Assembly (NCBI RefSeq): GCF_900101545.1
Contig: NZ_FMZU01000005.1
Coordinates: 62,001-126,000, forward strand
Direction: 5' to 3'
DNA: 64,000 bases
From: Variovorax sp. CF079
GTDB lineage: Bacteria > Pseudomonadota > Gammaproteobacteria > Burkholderiales > Burkholderiaceae_C
This document shows, one piece after another, positions 27,998-37,101 of this stretch. The notes below the pieces were generated by a model, which saw nothing but the letters and a program-made list of their open reading frames with translations, made no database searches and was not told the origin of the DNA. The translations under genes were made by a program, and so were the position numbers. Positions within the stretch are counted from its first letter, which is position 1. Every line of letters starts with the position of its first letter.

Positions 27998-28479
27998 CCA
28001 GCGTTTACGACTTCGAGGCCCGGCAGATCGACGGCAAGGCCGTGCCGCTCTCCAAGTACAAGGGCAAGGTGCTGCTGATCGTCAACACGGCCAGCAAGTG
28101 CGGCTTCACCCCGCAGTTCGAGGGGCTCGAAGCGCTGCACGAAAAGTACGCCGACAAGGGCCTCGCGGTGCTCGGTTTTCCCTCCAACCAGTTCGGCAAC
28201 CAGGACCCGGGCAGCAACGAGGAGATCGGCGCCTTCTGCGTCCAGAACTACGGCGTGAGCTTTCCGATGATGGAGAAGATCGAGGTCAACGGTTCCGGTG
28301 CCACGCCACTCTACAAATGGCTCACCAAGGAAGCGCCGGGCCTCTTGGGCAGCACCGCGATCAAATGGAACTTCACCAAGTTCCTGGTCGGCAAGGACGG
28401 GCGGGTGATCAAGCGCTACGCGCCGCTCGACACGCCGGCCTCGATGACGCGCGACATCGAGTCGGCACTGACGGCCTGA
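27994..28479 (+). CDS. Glutathione peroxidase family (Cys type)
   Basis: 161 aa. Peroxidatic Cys36 in ASKCGFTPQ, Gln66 in FPSNQFGNQ and Trp125-Asn126 in KWNFTKF form the conserved tetrad. Cys replaces selenocysteine, and bacterial forms of this type often use thioredoxin to reduce peroxides. It is translationally coupled to the preceding exporter (ATGA). Its stop is 13 bp from the stop of the convergent hypothetical gene. Confidence 0.93.
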   Translation: MTSVYDFEARQIDGKAVPLSKYKGKVLLIVNTASKCGFTPQFEGLEALHEKYADKGLAVLGFPSNQFGNQDPGSNEEIGAFCVQNYGVSFPMMEKIEVNGSGATPLYKWLTKEAPGLLGSTAIKWNFTKFLVGKDGRVIKRYAPLDTPASMTRDIESALTA

Positions 28480-28492
28480 GCGCCGGGCACCG

Positions 28493-28921
28493 TCAGAATC
28501 GGAAGTCCGCGGTCTTCGAACCGCGGCCGAGCGTTACGGTCTGGCTCTTCGTCATGCCTTCGGTGGCTGCCTCGACGGTGTAGCGGCCGGCGGGAAGGTC
28601 GATCAGGCACACCGGCCCCGACGCGCGCATCGCGAGCGCCGTCGCGCCATTGGCATCCTTGATCGTCACCGCGATCTCGGCCAGGTAGGCACCGTCCGCG
28701 CGCGCGAACAGCAGCGACAGCGGATGGTCCTTCATCGCCGCGCGCATCGCGGTGGATTCGTCCGAGCCGATGCCGCCGCACGCGAAGCGCGCGCTGCCCT
28801 GCACCTTCATGGCCGGCATGGCCGTGGCGTCCACGGACTGGGATTGCGCCATCCATGGCGCAGCGGCACACGCGCAGACGACGGCGCCGCGCAGAAGAAG
28901 GGATTGGAAGGAGGTATGCAT
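28493..28921 (-). CDS. Secreted hypothetical protein with carboxypeptidase-regulatory-like fold
   Basis: 142 aa. Signal peptide at 1-28 (LLLRGAVVCACAAAPWMAQS). The mature part contains CGGIGSDESTAMRAAMKDHP and ends with a short beta domain (CLIDLPAGRYTVEAATEG) resembling the carboxypeptidase-regulatory or PEGA-like beta sandwich. Two Cys residues could form a disulphide in the periplasm. No function is recognised; it is not obviously tied to glcF upstream. Confidence 0.6.
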   Translation of the reverse strand: MHTSFQSLLLRGAVVCACAAAPWMAQSQSVDATAMPAMKVQGSARFACGGIGSDESTAMRAAMKDHPLSLLFARADGAYLAEIAVTIKDANGATALAMRASGPVCLIDLPAGRYTVEAATEGMTKSQTVTLGRGSKTADFRF

Positions 28922-29007
28922 CGACAAGCTCCCGAAATGAACGATGGGAGATGGTCGCGCCCAGCGGTGCGCCGGAGGGTCGGACCACAGCCCCTCGGCG
29001 TGTGCGA

Positions 29008-30237
29008 TCAAGCCGCCGAAAGCGCCTCGTCGAGCAGTTCCACCCAGTGCCGCACCGGGATCTCGCTGCCGCTTTGCAGATGCGTGATGCAGCCGATGTT
29101 GGCCGAGACGATGGTCTCGGGATTCAACTGGTTCAGGTGGCCAAGCTTGCGGTCGCGCAGCGGGTAGGCCAATTCGGGCTGCAGTACCGAGTAGGTGCCG
29201 GCCGAGCCACAGCACAGGTGCGATTCGTTCATCGCGATCTGCACGTCGAAGCCCAGTGCGCGCAGGTTCGCTTCGACGCCGCCGCGCAGCTTCTGTCCAT
29301 GCTGGAGCGTGCAGGGCGGGTGGTAGGCGACGACGCCGGGCGGCGCGTTGACGCGCTCTTTCAACAGCGGCACGAGTTCGGGCAAGAGCTCGCTCAGGTC
29401 GCGCGTGAGCGCGCTGACGCGTTCGGCCTTCGCCGCATAGGCCGGGTCCTCGCGCAGGATGTGGCCGTACTCGCGCACGGTGACGCCGCAGCCCGAGGCA
29501 TTCATCACGATCGCCTCCACCACGCCGCCTTCGACGTAGGGCCACCAGGCATCGATATTGGCGCGCATCTGGGCCTTGCCGCCGTCGTGGTCGTTGAGAT
29601 GGAACTTCACCGCACCGCAGCAGCCCGCGGTGGGCGCGATCACGGCCTCGATGCCGGCCGCGTCGAGCACGCGCGCCGTGGCGCTGTTGATGTTGGGCGC
29701 CATCGAGGGCTGCACGCAGCCGGCCAGCATCAGCATCTTGCGCGCATGCGTGCGCATGGGCCAAACGCCCGCCGGTTGAGGCGCCGGCACCTTGGCCCGG
29801 AGCTTGGCCGGCAGCAGGCCGCGCACCGACTGGCCCAGCTTCATCGCGGGGCCGAAGAGCGGCGAAGGCAGCGCCTCCTTCAAGGTCCAGCGCAGCGCGC
29901 TTTCCATGGCCGGACGCGGCACCTTCTCGTCGACGATCTTGCGGCCGATGTCGACCAAGTGGCCGTATTGCACGCCGCTCGGGCAGGTGCTTTCGCAGTT
30001 GCGGCAGGTGAGGCAGCGGTCCAGATGCAGCTGCGTGCTGCGCGTCGGCGCTTTGCCTTCGAGCACCTGCTTGATCAGGTAGATGCGTCCGCGCGGGCCG
30101 TCGAGCTCGTCGCCGAGCAGCTGGTAGGTCGGGCAGGTGGCGGTGCAGAAACCGCAGTGCACGCACTTGCGCAGGATCGCCTCGGCTTCGCGGCCGTCGG
30201 CGGTGCCCTGGAATTCGGGAGCGAGTTCGGTTTGCAT
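29008..30237 (-). CDS. glcF: Glycolate oxidase iron-sulfur subunit
   Basis: 409 aa from ATG at 30237. Two 4Fe-4S ferredoxin motifs are CVHCGFCTATCP and CLTCRNCESTCPSG, followed by two CCG domains (GCCGAVKFHLND and LCCGSAGTYSVLQP). With GlcD and GlcE it oxidises glycolate to glyoxylate and passes electrons to quinone. GlcE lies 11 bp upstream; glcD is absent from this locus. Confidence 0.94.
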   Translation of the reverse strand: MQTELAPEFQGTADGREAEAILRKCVHCGFCTATCPTYQLLGDELDGPRGRIYLIKQVLEGKAPTRSTQLHLDRCLTCRNCESTCPSGVQYGHLVDIGRKIVDEKVPRPAMESALRWTLKEALPSPLFGPAMKLGQSVRGLLPAKLRAKVPAPQPAGVWPMRTHARKMLMLAGCVQPSMAPNINSATARVLDAAGIEAVIAPTAGCCGAVKFHLNDHDGGKAQMRANIDAWWPYVEGGVVEAIVMNASGCGVTVREYGHILREDPAYAAKAERVSALTRDLSELLPELVPLLKERVNAPPGVVAYHPPCTLQHGQKLRGGVEANLRALGFDVQIAMNESHLCCGSAGTYSVLQPELAYPLRDRKLGHLNQLNPETIVSANIGCITHLQSGSEIPVRHWVELLDEALSAA

Positions 30238-30248
30238 GAGGCTACGCG

Positions 30249-31346
30249 TCAGTCCGCGGGGTAGAGCCGTGCGCGATCGAAGACGGCGTGGGGGTCGAAC
30301 TCTCGCATCAGCGCACGGTGAATGCGCGCGAGCGGCGGGCTCAGCGCGTCGAAGCGGCCGAGCACGCGGTGGCCACGCTCGGCCGAGGGCATGAACAGCG
30401 TCGCATGCCCGCCGACCGCGCGGGCTGCCGCGCGCAGTTTCGGGCCCTCGTCGGGCGACGCCAGATACCAGCGCTGTGCGCCATGCCATTCGATCAGGGG
30501 CGAGCCCTCGAGCGCCAGGACCGGTGCGGCCTGCGGCACCGACAGGCGCCACAGATCGCGCGCGGCGCGCGCGCCGAACCATCGCAGGCGTTGATCGCGC
30601 GCAGCCTGCCATTCGGCCTGGGCCTGCGCGGGGTCTTGCCGCTCTCCGCCGAGGTGGGCACAGGCGGCCGCCACCGCCGCCACCGCGCCGCGCAATCGCA
30701 GCCAGAGCCGGCCTGTATCGCCCTCTTCCAGCCAGCGGCTCGCGTTGAGCGGCAAGGGCTGGCCGCCCCAGCCGTTGAGCAGGCGCAGCGCATCGGCTTG
30801 GTTGCATTCGAATGCGAGGGTGGCTTCGGCGGGCGGAACGGGCAGCACCTTGAGGCTGACATCGGCGATGACGCCCAGCGTCCCCAGCGAGCCGGCCAGC
30901 ACGCGCGAGACGTCGTAGCCGGCGACGTTCTTCATGACCTGGCCGCCGAAGCTGAGCAGTTCGCCGCGGCCGTTGATCAAGGTGGCGCCCAGCACATAGT
31001 CGCGCACCGCACCGACGCTGGCCCGCGCCGGGCCGCTCAGGCCCGCCGCGACCATGCCACCGACCGTTGCGCCTTCATCGAAATGCGGCGGCTCGAATGG
31101 CAGGCACTGGCCCTGTTCGGCCAGCAGGGCTTCGAGCTGCGCCAGCGGTGTGCCGGCGCGCACGGTGACGACCAGTTCGCTCGGCTCGTAGCTCGTGATG
31201 CCCGAGAGCGCGGCGGTGGAAAGCGGCTCGCCCTGCGGCGGTTCGCCATAGAAGTCCTTGGTGCCGCCGCCGCGGATGCGCAAAAGCGCGCCGTCGACGG
31301 CTGCGGCGCGGATGCGCTCGACGATCTGGCGAAGGGCTGGATCCAT
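30249..31346 (-). CDS. glcE: Glycolate oxidase FAD-binding subunit GlcE
   Basis: 365 aa from ATG at 31346. FAD-binding type 4 (PCMH) domain: RIRGGGTKDFYGEPP, LPFEPPHFDEGATVGGMVAAG and the region containing GGQVMKNVAGYDVSRVLAG. Shorter than GlcD and lacking its C-terminal oxidase domain, as expected. It is co-transcribed with glcF. A lactonase gene, not glcD, is the next gene upstream. Confidence 0.92.
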   Translation of the reverse strand: MDPALRQIVERIRAAAVDGALLRIRGGGTKDFYGEPPQGEPLSTAALSGITSYEPSELVVTVRAGTPLAQLEALLAEQGQCLPFEPPHFDEGATVGGMVAAGLSGPARASVGAVRDYVLGATLINGRGELLSFGGQVMKNVAGYDVSRVLAGSLGTLGVIADVSLKVLPVPPAEATLAFECNQADALRLLNGWGGQPLPLNASRWLEEGDTGRLWLRLRGAVAAVAAACAHLGGERQDPAQAQAEWQAARDQRLRWFGARAARDLWRLSVPQAAPVLALEGSPLIEWHGAQRWYLASPDEGPKLRAAARAVGGHATLFMPSAERGHRVLGRFDALSPPLARIHRALMREFDPHAVFDRARLYPAD

Positions 31347-31375
31347 GCGGCCGATCGTACAGCCCGCAATGCCCT

Positions 31376-32296
31376 TCAATCAGTGAAGAAATGGACGGGC
31401 AGTCCTGACACTTCCACACGCATCGAGAGCACCTGGCCGGACGCAGGACGCTGTTCGAGCTCGTCGGCCGGCCGGCCGCGCCGCGCGCTGGTGACGAACA
31501 GGGTCCGCAGATCGTCGCCGCCGAAGCAAGGCATGGTGGGGCACTGCACGGGTGTGGGAAGCGCATCCACCTGCTCGCCCGAAGGCGCGAAGCGCAGCAG
31601 TTGGCCGCCCTCGAACATTGCAACCCAATAATGGCCCTCGGCGTCGATGGTGGCGCCGTCGGGCCGGCCTTCGTAGCGCAGCGGCGACTCGGGCGTCCAG
31701 CCCTCGGGTTTGGCATCGAACTGCCGGAACACGCGCGGGCGCGAGAGCGCATTGGCCTCCGCCGCCCAGTCCCAGGCGCGCACGCGGTGTGCCGCGGTGT
31801 CGGCCCAGTAGAGCGTCGTGGCATCGAGCGAGAAGGCCAGGCCGTTGCCGGTGGTGACCTCGTTCGCCATCTGCGTGAGCTGCGGCGCATCGCCGCTCTG
31901 CGCGTCGAGACAGTAGAGCGCAGCGTTCGGCCGGTCCTTGGCCTCGTTCAGCGTGCCGGCCCAGAAGCGGCCCCATGCGTCGCACTTGCCGTCGTTGAAG
32001 CGCATGGTGCGCACGTCATGGTCGACGTTCACGATGACCGAGAGCGGGCCGCCCCATTCGCGTGCCCGGTAGATGCCGTCGCGCAGCGCGATCACCAGGC
32101 CGCCGCTCGCAGCCGGCGCCATGCAGCCGGGCTCGGCGGGCAGACGCCATCGCTCGACCGTGTGGCCACCGATCTCGCCGCGGGTTCGCAGCACGGCGCG
32201 GCCCGGAATGTCGAGCCAGTAGAGCGAGCGTTCGTGCGGATGCCAGAACGGGGATTCACCGAGCTGGCAGAGGCTGTCGTCGAGCGTGGTCCACAT
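31376..32296 (-). CDS. SMP-30/gluconolactonase family sugar lactonase
   Basis: 306 aa six-bladed beta propeller. Metal site residues are suggested by LGESPFWHP (Glu), NDGKCDAWGRFWAGT (Asn, Asp) and the following TTGNGLAFS and PDGATIDAEGHYW. Family members hydrolyse sugar lactones with Ca or Zn. Gap to glcE is 29 bp, so it may share the glcEF transcript, although no direct metabolic link is obvious. Confidence 0.87.
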   Translation of the reverse strand: MWTTLDDSLCQLGESPFWHPHERSLYWLDIPGRAVLRTRGEIGGHTVERWRLPAEPGCMAPAASGGLVIALRDGIYRAREWGGPLSVIVNVDHDVRTMRFNDGKCDAWGRFWAGTLNEAKDRPNAALYCLDAQSGDAPQLTQMANEVTTGNGLAFSLDATTLYWADTAAHRVRAWDWAAEANALSRPRVFRQFDAKPEGWTPESPLRYEGRPDGATIDAEGHYWVAMFEGGQLLRFAPSGEQVDALPTPVQCPTMPCFGGDDLRTLFVTSARRGRPADELEQRPASGQVLSMRVEVSGLPVHFFTD

Positions 32297-32312
32297 GGCG
32301 CCAGCTTAGGCG

Positions 32313-32347
32313 AAAAAAAGCCCGCTCGCGCCGAAGCGCTCGCGGGC
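32313..32347 (-). terminator. Rho-independent terminator of torF-glnK-amtB
   Basis: Reading on the minus strand: GCCCGC then a two-base mismatch, GCGC, a TTCG tetraloop and the complementary arm ending GCGGGC, followed by seven T. It lies about 50 bp beyond the amtB stop and just upstream of the lactonase gene start, so it isolates the nitrogen operon from glcEF. Confidence 0.85.
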
Positions 32348-32394
32348 CGAACATCCAAGGGAGACCTTGCTTGCTTGAAATGATCCGTTTCGTT

Positions 32395-33933
32395 TCAGCG
32401 GTTGTAGGCGGTTTCGCCGTGGGCCGAGATGTCGAGGCCTTCGCGCTCTTCTTCCTCGCTCACGCGCAGACCGATGGTGAGGTCGACGATCTTGTAGGCG
32501 ATGAAGGACACCACGCCAGACCACACGATGGTCAGCAGCACGGCCTTGAGCTGGATCCAGACCTGGGCGCCAATGCCGTTGGACACCACGCTGGCCGTGA
32601 CCCAGTCGCCCACCAGGCCGGGGCCGCCGAGCGCCTGGGTGTTGAACACGCCGGTGAGCAGCGCGCCGACGATGCCGCCCACGCCGTGGACTCCGAACAC
32701 GTCGAGCGAGTCGTCCGCGCCGAGCATCTTCTTCAAGCCATTGACGCCCCAGAGGCAGGCGAAGCCGGCGACGAAGCCGATCACGATCGCGCCCATCAGG
32801 CCGACGTTGCCGGCGGCCGGCGTGATGGCCACCAGGCCGGCGACAGCACCCGAGGCGGCGCCCAGCATCGAGGCCTTGCCCCTCATCAACGCTTCACCGA
32901 TGCACCATGCGAGCACGGCAGCGGAAGTGGCCGAGAAGGTGTTCATGAAGGCCAGCACGGCGCTGGTGCCCGCTTCGAGCGCGGAGCCGGCGTTGAAGCC
33001 GAACCAGCCGACCCACAGCAGCGAGGCGCCGACCATGGTGAGCGTGAGCGAATGCGGCGTGAAGGATTCCTTGCCGTAGCCAATGCGCTTGCCGATCAGG
33101 AAGGCGCCGACCAGGCCGGCGACGGCGGCGTTGATGTGCACCACGGTGCCGCCCGCGAAGTCGAGCGCGCCCCACTGCCAGAGGAGGCCGGCCTTGGCGT
33201 TCATGGCATCGACCACATCCTTGCTGGCATAGGCGTCCGGGCCCATCCAGAACCAGACCATGTGCGCGATCGGCGCGTAGCTGAAGGTGAACCACAGCGC
33301 CATGAAGAGCAGCACGGCCGAGAACTTGATGCGCTCGGCGAAGGCGCCCACGATCAGGCAGCAGGTGATGCCGGCGAAGGTGGCCTGGAAGGCGGCGAAC
33401 AGCAGCTCGGGGATATAGACGCCCTTGCTGAAGGTCGCGCCCGGCGCGAAGGTGCCGGCGGCCGAATCGAAGACGCCCTTCATGAAGAGCCGGTCGAATC
33501 CACCGATGAAGGAGTTGCCCTCGGTGAAGGCGAGGCTGTAGCCGTAGATGAGCCACAGTACCACGATCATCGAGAAGGTGACCATGACCTGCATCAGCAC
33601 CGACAGCATGTTCTTGCTGCGCACCAGGCCGCCGTAGAACAGCGCCAGGCCGGGGATGGTCATCATGATGACGAGCAGCGTGGACAGCAGCATCCAGCTG
33701 GTGTCGCCCTTGTTGAACGAGGGTGCCGGCGCGGCGGCCGGCGCAGCTGCGGCTTCGGCGGCGGGTGCGGCCGCGGCCGGTGCGGCAGCGGGGGCTGCAG
33801 CAGGCGCGGCGGCCGGCGCCGAGGCTGCGGGCGCTTCAGCCGCGGGCGCCGCCGGCGGCGTCTGGGCAAAGCCGGCGGTGCCGGCAGCGAGCACGCTCAG
33901 GCCGAGCGCGAGAGAGACGAGCAATTTTTTCAT
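32395..33933 (-). CDS. amtB: Ammonium transporter AmtB
   Basis: 512 aa from ATG at 33933. Signal peptide of about 22 residues, then an unusual Ala/Pro-rich stretch (residues 24-70, many PAAAPAA units), then 11 transmembrane helices. Family motifs include GLALFYGGLVRSKN, WGALDFAGGTVVHINAA with the pore His, GWFGFNAGSA and DVFGVHGVGGIVGALLTG with the second pore His. It conducts ammonium and is blocked by GlnK. It begins 25 bp after glnK. Confidence 0.95.
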   Translation of the reverse strand: MKKLLVSLALGLSVLAAGTAGFAQTPPAAPAAEAPAASAPAAAPAAAPAAAPAAAAPAAEAAAAPAAAPAPSFNKGDTSWMLLSTLLVIMMTIPGLALFYGGLVRSKNMLSVLMQVMVTFSMIVVLWLIYGYSLAFTEGNSFIGGFDRLFMKGVFDSAAGTFAPGATFSKGVYIPELLFAAFQATFAGITCCLIVGAFAERIKFSAVLLFMALWFTFSYAPIAHMVWFWMGPDAYASKDVVDAMNAKAGLLWQWGALDFAGGTVVHINAAVAGLVGAFLIGKRIGYGKESFTPHSLTLTMVGASLLWVGWFGFNAGSALEAGTSAVLAFMNTFSATSAAVLAWCIGEALMRGKASMLGAASGAVAGLVAITPAAGNVGLMGAIVIGFVAGFACLWGVNGLKKMLGADDSLDVFGVHGVGGIVGALLTGVFNTQALGGPGLVGDWVTASVVSNGIGAQVWIQLKAVLLTIVWSGVVSFIAYKIVDLTIGLRVSEEEEREGLDISAHGETAYNR

Positions 33934-33958
33934 GTCGATTTTCTTTCGTGCCTTGAAG

Positions 33959-35151
<1,193 letters not shown>

Positions 35152-35196
35152 CGAGAGACTCCTCGGAGGTTTTGGAATGGAATGGAAGCCATCTCA

Positions 35197-35214
35197 AAGC
35201 AGGGAGCGTGCCAA
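35197..35214 (-). promoter_or_regulatory. Sigma-54 promoter of torF-glnK-amtB
   Basis: Minus-strand TTGGCACGCTCCCTGCTT matches the -24/-12 consensus (TGGCACG, four bases, then xTGCT). The GC element is about 45 bp from the torF start codon. Partial NtrC-like half sites (GGTGCA and GCACCA types) occur further upstream between about 35240 and 35290, so NtrC control under nitrogen limitation is likely. Confidence 0.72.
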
Positions 35215-35306
35215 ACCGACCGTTCCGCACTGAGAAGGGCCTGGACAGGTGCACATTGCAACAATGAGCAAAAGATGGGCGCACCATCTTGGGGAAATGG
35301 AGAAGA

Positions 35307-35424
35307 ATGAGCTTGTCTTTGGTGCAAGGTCATGCCTTGCTGGGCCTGGAAGCCGCCAATGTCACGGTCGAGGTGCATCTGGCCAACGGGGCTGCCCAGC
35401 TTTACGCTGGTCGGCCTGGCCGAT
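35307..35424 (+). pseudogene. comM: 5' remnant of comM/yifB (Mg-chelatase-like AAA ATPase)
   Basis: From ATG at 35307 the translation MSLSLVQGHALLGLEAANVT and then VEVHLANG is the unmistakable N-terminus of ComM/YifB (about 500 aa when intact). At about 35391 one extra G shifts the frame, after which the other frame resumes the family sequence LPSFTLVGLAD. Homology then stops at about 35424. Only about 40 codons remain; the rest is absent on both sides of the adjoining toxin-antitoxin pair. ComM is a branch-migration helicase that promotes natural transformation, so this copy is dead. Confidence 0.85.
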
Positions 35425-35511
35425 GACGGGAGCCATCGGCCCGGAGGCAGGGCTTCTTGCGCGCGAGAAACGTGAGGAGCAAAATCGTCTCACGAATCTC
35501 ACGGAGCTGTC

Positions 35512-36135
35512 ATGAACCAAACCTCCGCCAAAGAACCGCATGATGCCGTCCAGGCGCTCGTGGCGCGCATCGACAGCATGCGTGAAGCAAGCCGCCTCAT
35601 CATCAGCGAGCTTTCCCGGACCCTCACCGGGCCCAGGGACAAGAAGCTGACCCTCCATGTGCGCGAGGCGATCAACGAGCTGGAGCGTCAATCGATCCAG
35701 GAGTTGGTGGATGAGGTTGAGCCCAGGCGCCCGGCGGCCACCCGCATCGATCTCGAGAAGCGCGCCATCGACGCCGTCCTGCAGGGCACCGAGTGGAACT
35801 CGGCCGCCGAAATTGGACAGCGGCTTGACGCGAAGGCAGCAAACCCGCACGCGGCCGTGAGCCGCTGGCAGCAGAGCGGGCGCATTTTCGGCATCGACCA
35901 CCGCGGCAAGAAAATCTACCCGGCCTACATTTTCGATGCGACCTGGCAGCCCTTGCCGGCGGTCAAGAAGATCCTGGCGGTCCTGGACGACTATTCGCCC
36001 TTCCGGGTTGCGGCATGGTTCGAGTCCACCAATTCGTCCCTGGGCGGAAAGCGTCCGCGCGAGGTGATTGCGAGCGCCCCGGATGCCGTCGTGGCCGCCG
36101 CGGAAGACCACAAGGTGGGTGCGGTGCATGGCTAG
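35512..36135 (+). CDS. ParS/Xre-type antitoxin partner of RES toxin
   Basis: 207 aa. The C-terminal part WFESTNSSLGGKRPREVI matches the Xre/MbcA/ParS toxin-binding domain; the middle (RIDLEKRAIDAVLQGTEW and AAEIGQRLDAKAANPHAAVS) looks like a DNA-binding helical region, and the first 80 residues are an extra helical extension relative to typical members (about 140-160 aa). Its last 8 bp overlap the RES toxin gene. Composition is less GC-rich than neighbours, consistent with acquisition. Confidence 0.82.
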   Translation: MNQTSAKEPHDAVQALVARIDSMREASRLIISELSRTLTGPRDKKLTLHVREAINELERQSIQELVDEVEPRRPAATRIDLEKRAIDAVLQGTEWNSAAEIGQRLDAKAANPHAAVSRWQQSGRIFGIDHRGKKIYPAYIFDATWQPLPAVKKILAVLDDYSPFRVAAWFESTNSSLGGKRPREVIASAPDAVVAAAEDHKVGAVHG

Positions 36136-36787
36136 CCCAGCACCTCTCCTGCCTCCTCCGCCAAAGTCGCTCCGCACCCTGCCGCATAAGGCTGGAGTCT
36201 GGTATCGCGTGCATCCGTACGACGCAACCACGGGGAAGTACGCGCCGGCCGCCTTCAACGCTTCGGAGCTCGGCAACGCTCGATTCAGCCCCCTTTTCAA
36301 TCCGGTCTCGAAAAAGCCGATTCCGACGATCTATGCGGCCAAGAGTGAGCGCCGAGCCATTGCGGAGATCGTCCTGCACGACGTCCCCACCCCGTCGGCT
36401 GGCTACCTGCATGACCTTGAGCGCGACTACCGCGCCAACCTTCACCTGAGCCGCATTCGTGCGCAGGCGGTCCGGCTGGTCAACATGACGACCATGGGTC
36501 TCCAGGCCGCCGGCCTGAAGCCGATCGACCTCTTCGAGGGCGAGAAGGACGACTACCCCAGGACCCAGGAATGGGCGCTATGGATTTGGCAGAACATGCC
36601 GGACGCCCAAGGATTGCGGTGGATGTCCAAGCGGGACAACCAGTGCGAGGTGATCATGCTCTTCGGGGATCGGATGAACCCGTCGGACGTCGTCGACGAT
36701 GGCAGTTCACAGCCGCTGCAGGCGCACGAGGACCTTGTCATCGAACTGCTGGATGAGATGGGTGCCGGGGCCTACCCCTGCATCTGA
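36128..36787 (+). CDS. RES-domain NAD-degrading toxin
   Basis: 219 aa from ATG at 36128, overlapping the antitoxin gene. Active-site motifs of the RES family are present: Arg in GVWYRVHP, then NARFSPLF, Tyr in PTIYAAKSERRAIAEIVLHD with the downstream Glu, and a late Ser/Asn region. RES toxins phosphorolyse or hydrolyse NAD+ and stop growth unless bound by the ParS-type antitoxin. The pair occupies the position where comM should continue. Confidence 0.85.
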   Translation: MASPAPLLPPPPKSLRTLPHKAGVWYRVHPYDATTGKYAPAAFNASELGNARFSPLFNPVSKKPIPTIYAAKSERRAIAEIVLHDVPTPSAGYLHDLERDYRANLHLSRIRAQAVRLVNMTTMGLQAAGLKPIDLFEGEKDDYPRTQEWALWIWQNMPDAQGLRWMSKRDNQCEVIMLFGDRMNPSDVVDDGSSQPLQAHEDLVIELLDEMGAGAYPCI

Positions 36788-37101
36788 CGAGGCCTGCCAG
36801 GCGCGCCAGGCACGTCGGGACACCCATCACCGCGTTCGAACCCATCGACGGAAACAATCCACGCCGCGGCCGGCCGCCCTGCCCGATTGGCCAGCCACAC
36901 GCCTGAGGCGCGCCTTCAGCCAAATGCCCCAGTGGCTCGCGTACGCGAGCCCACTCGATTCAATGCAGCTTCTTCATTTGGGCTGGCCCTACAACGCTCG
37001 CACCATTGAAATTCACCTCTTTAGCTGGTACGTCACGGCGTACACCCTCGTTTCGGTGCCCGTTGCAGACTGGCAGGTGGCCCCGATCACTGCAGCACTG
37101 T
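36788..37101. other. 314-bp gap between RES toxin and the FAH-family gene
   Basis: No supported gene. A reading frame with several Trp/Tyr/Leu-rich residues (around 36960-37080, relatively AT-rich) has no recognisable family. An 18-bp perfect palindrome (GGCTCGCG/TACGCGAGCC type) lies at 36934-36951. The segment probably marks the right boundary of the acquired toxin-antitoxin insert. Confidence 0.5.
36934..36951. repeat. 18-bp perfect palindrome
   Basis: GGCTCGCGTACGCGAGCC, self-complementary, within the gene-free segment right of the toxin-antitoxin pair. No T-run follows, so it is not an obvious terminator; it may be a recombination or binding site. Confidence 0.5.

Noticed and set aside
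33710-33865. Possible tandem DNA repeat in the amtB 5' region
   Set aside because: It is the coding sequence of an Ala/Pro-rich linker; repeat units are irregular at the DNA level.
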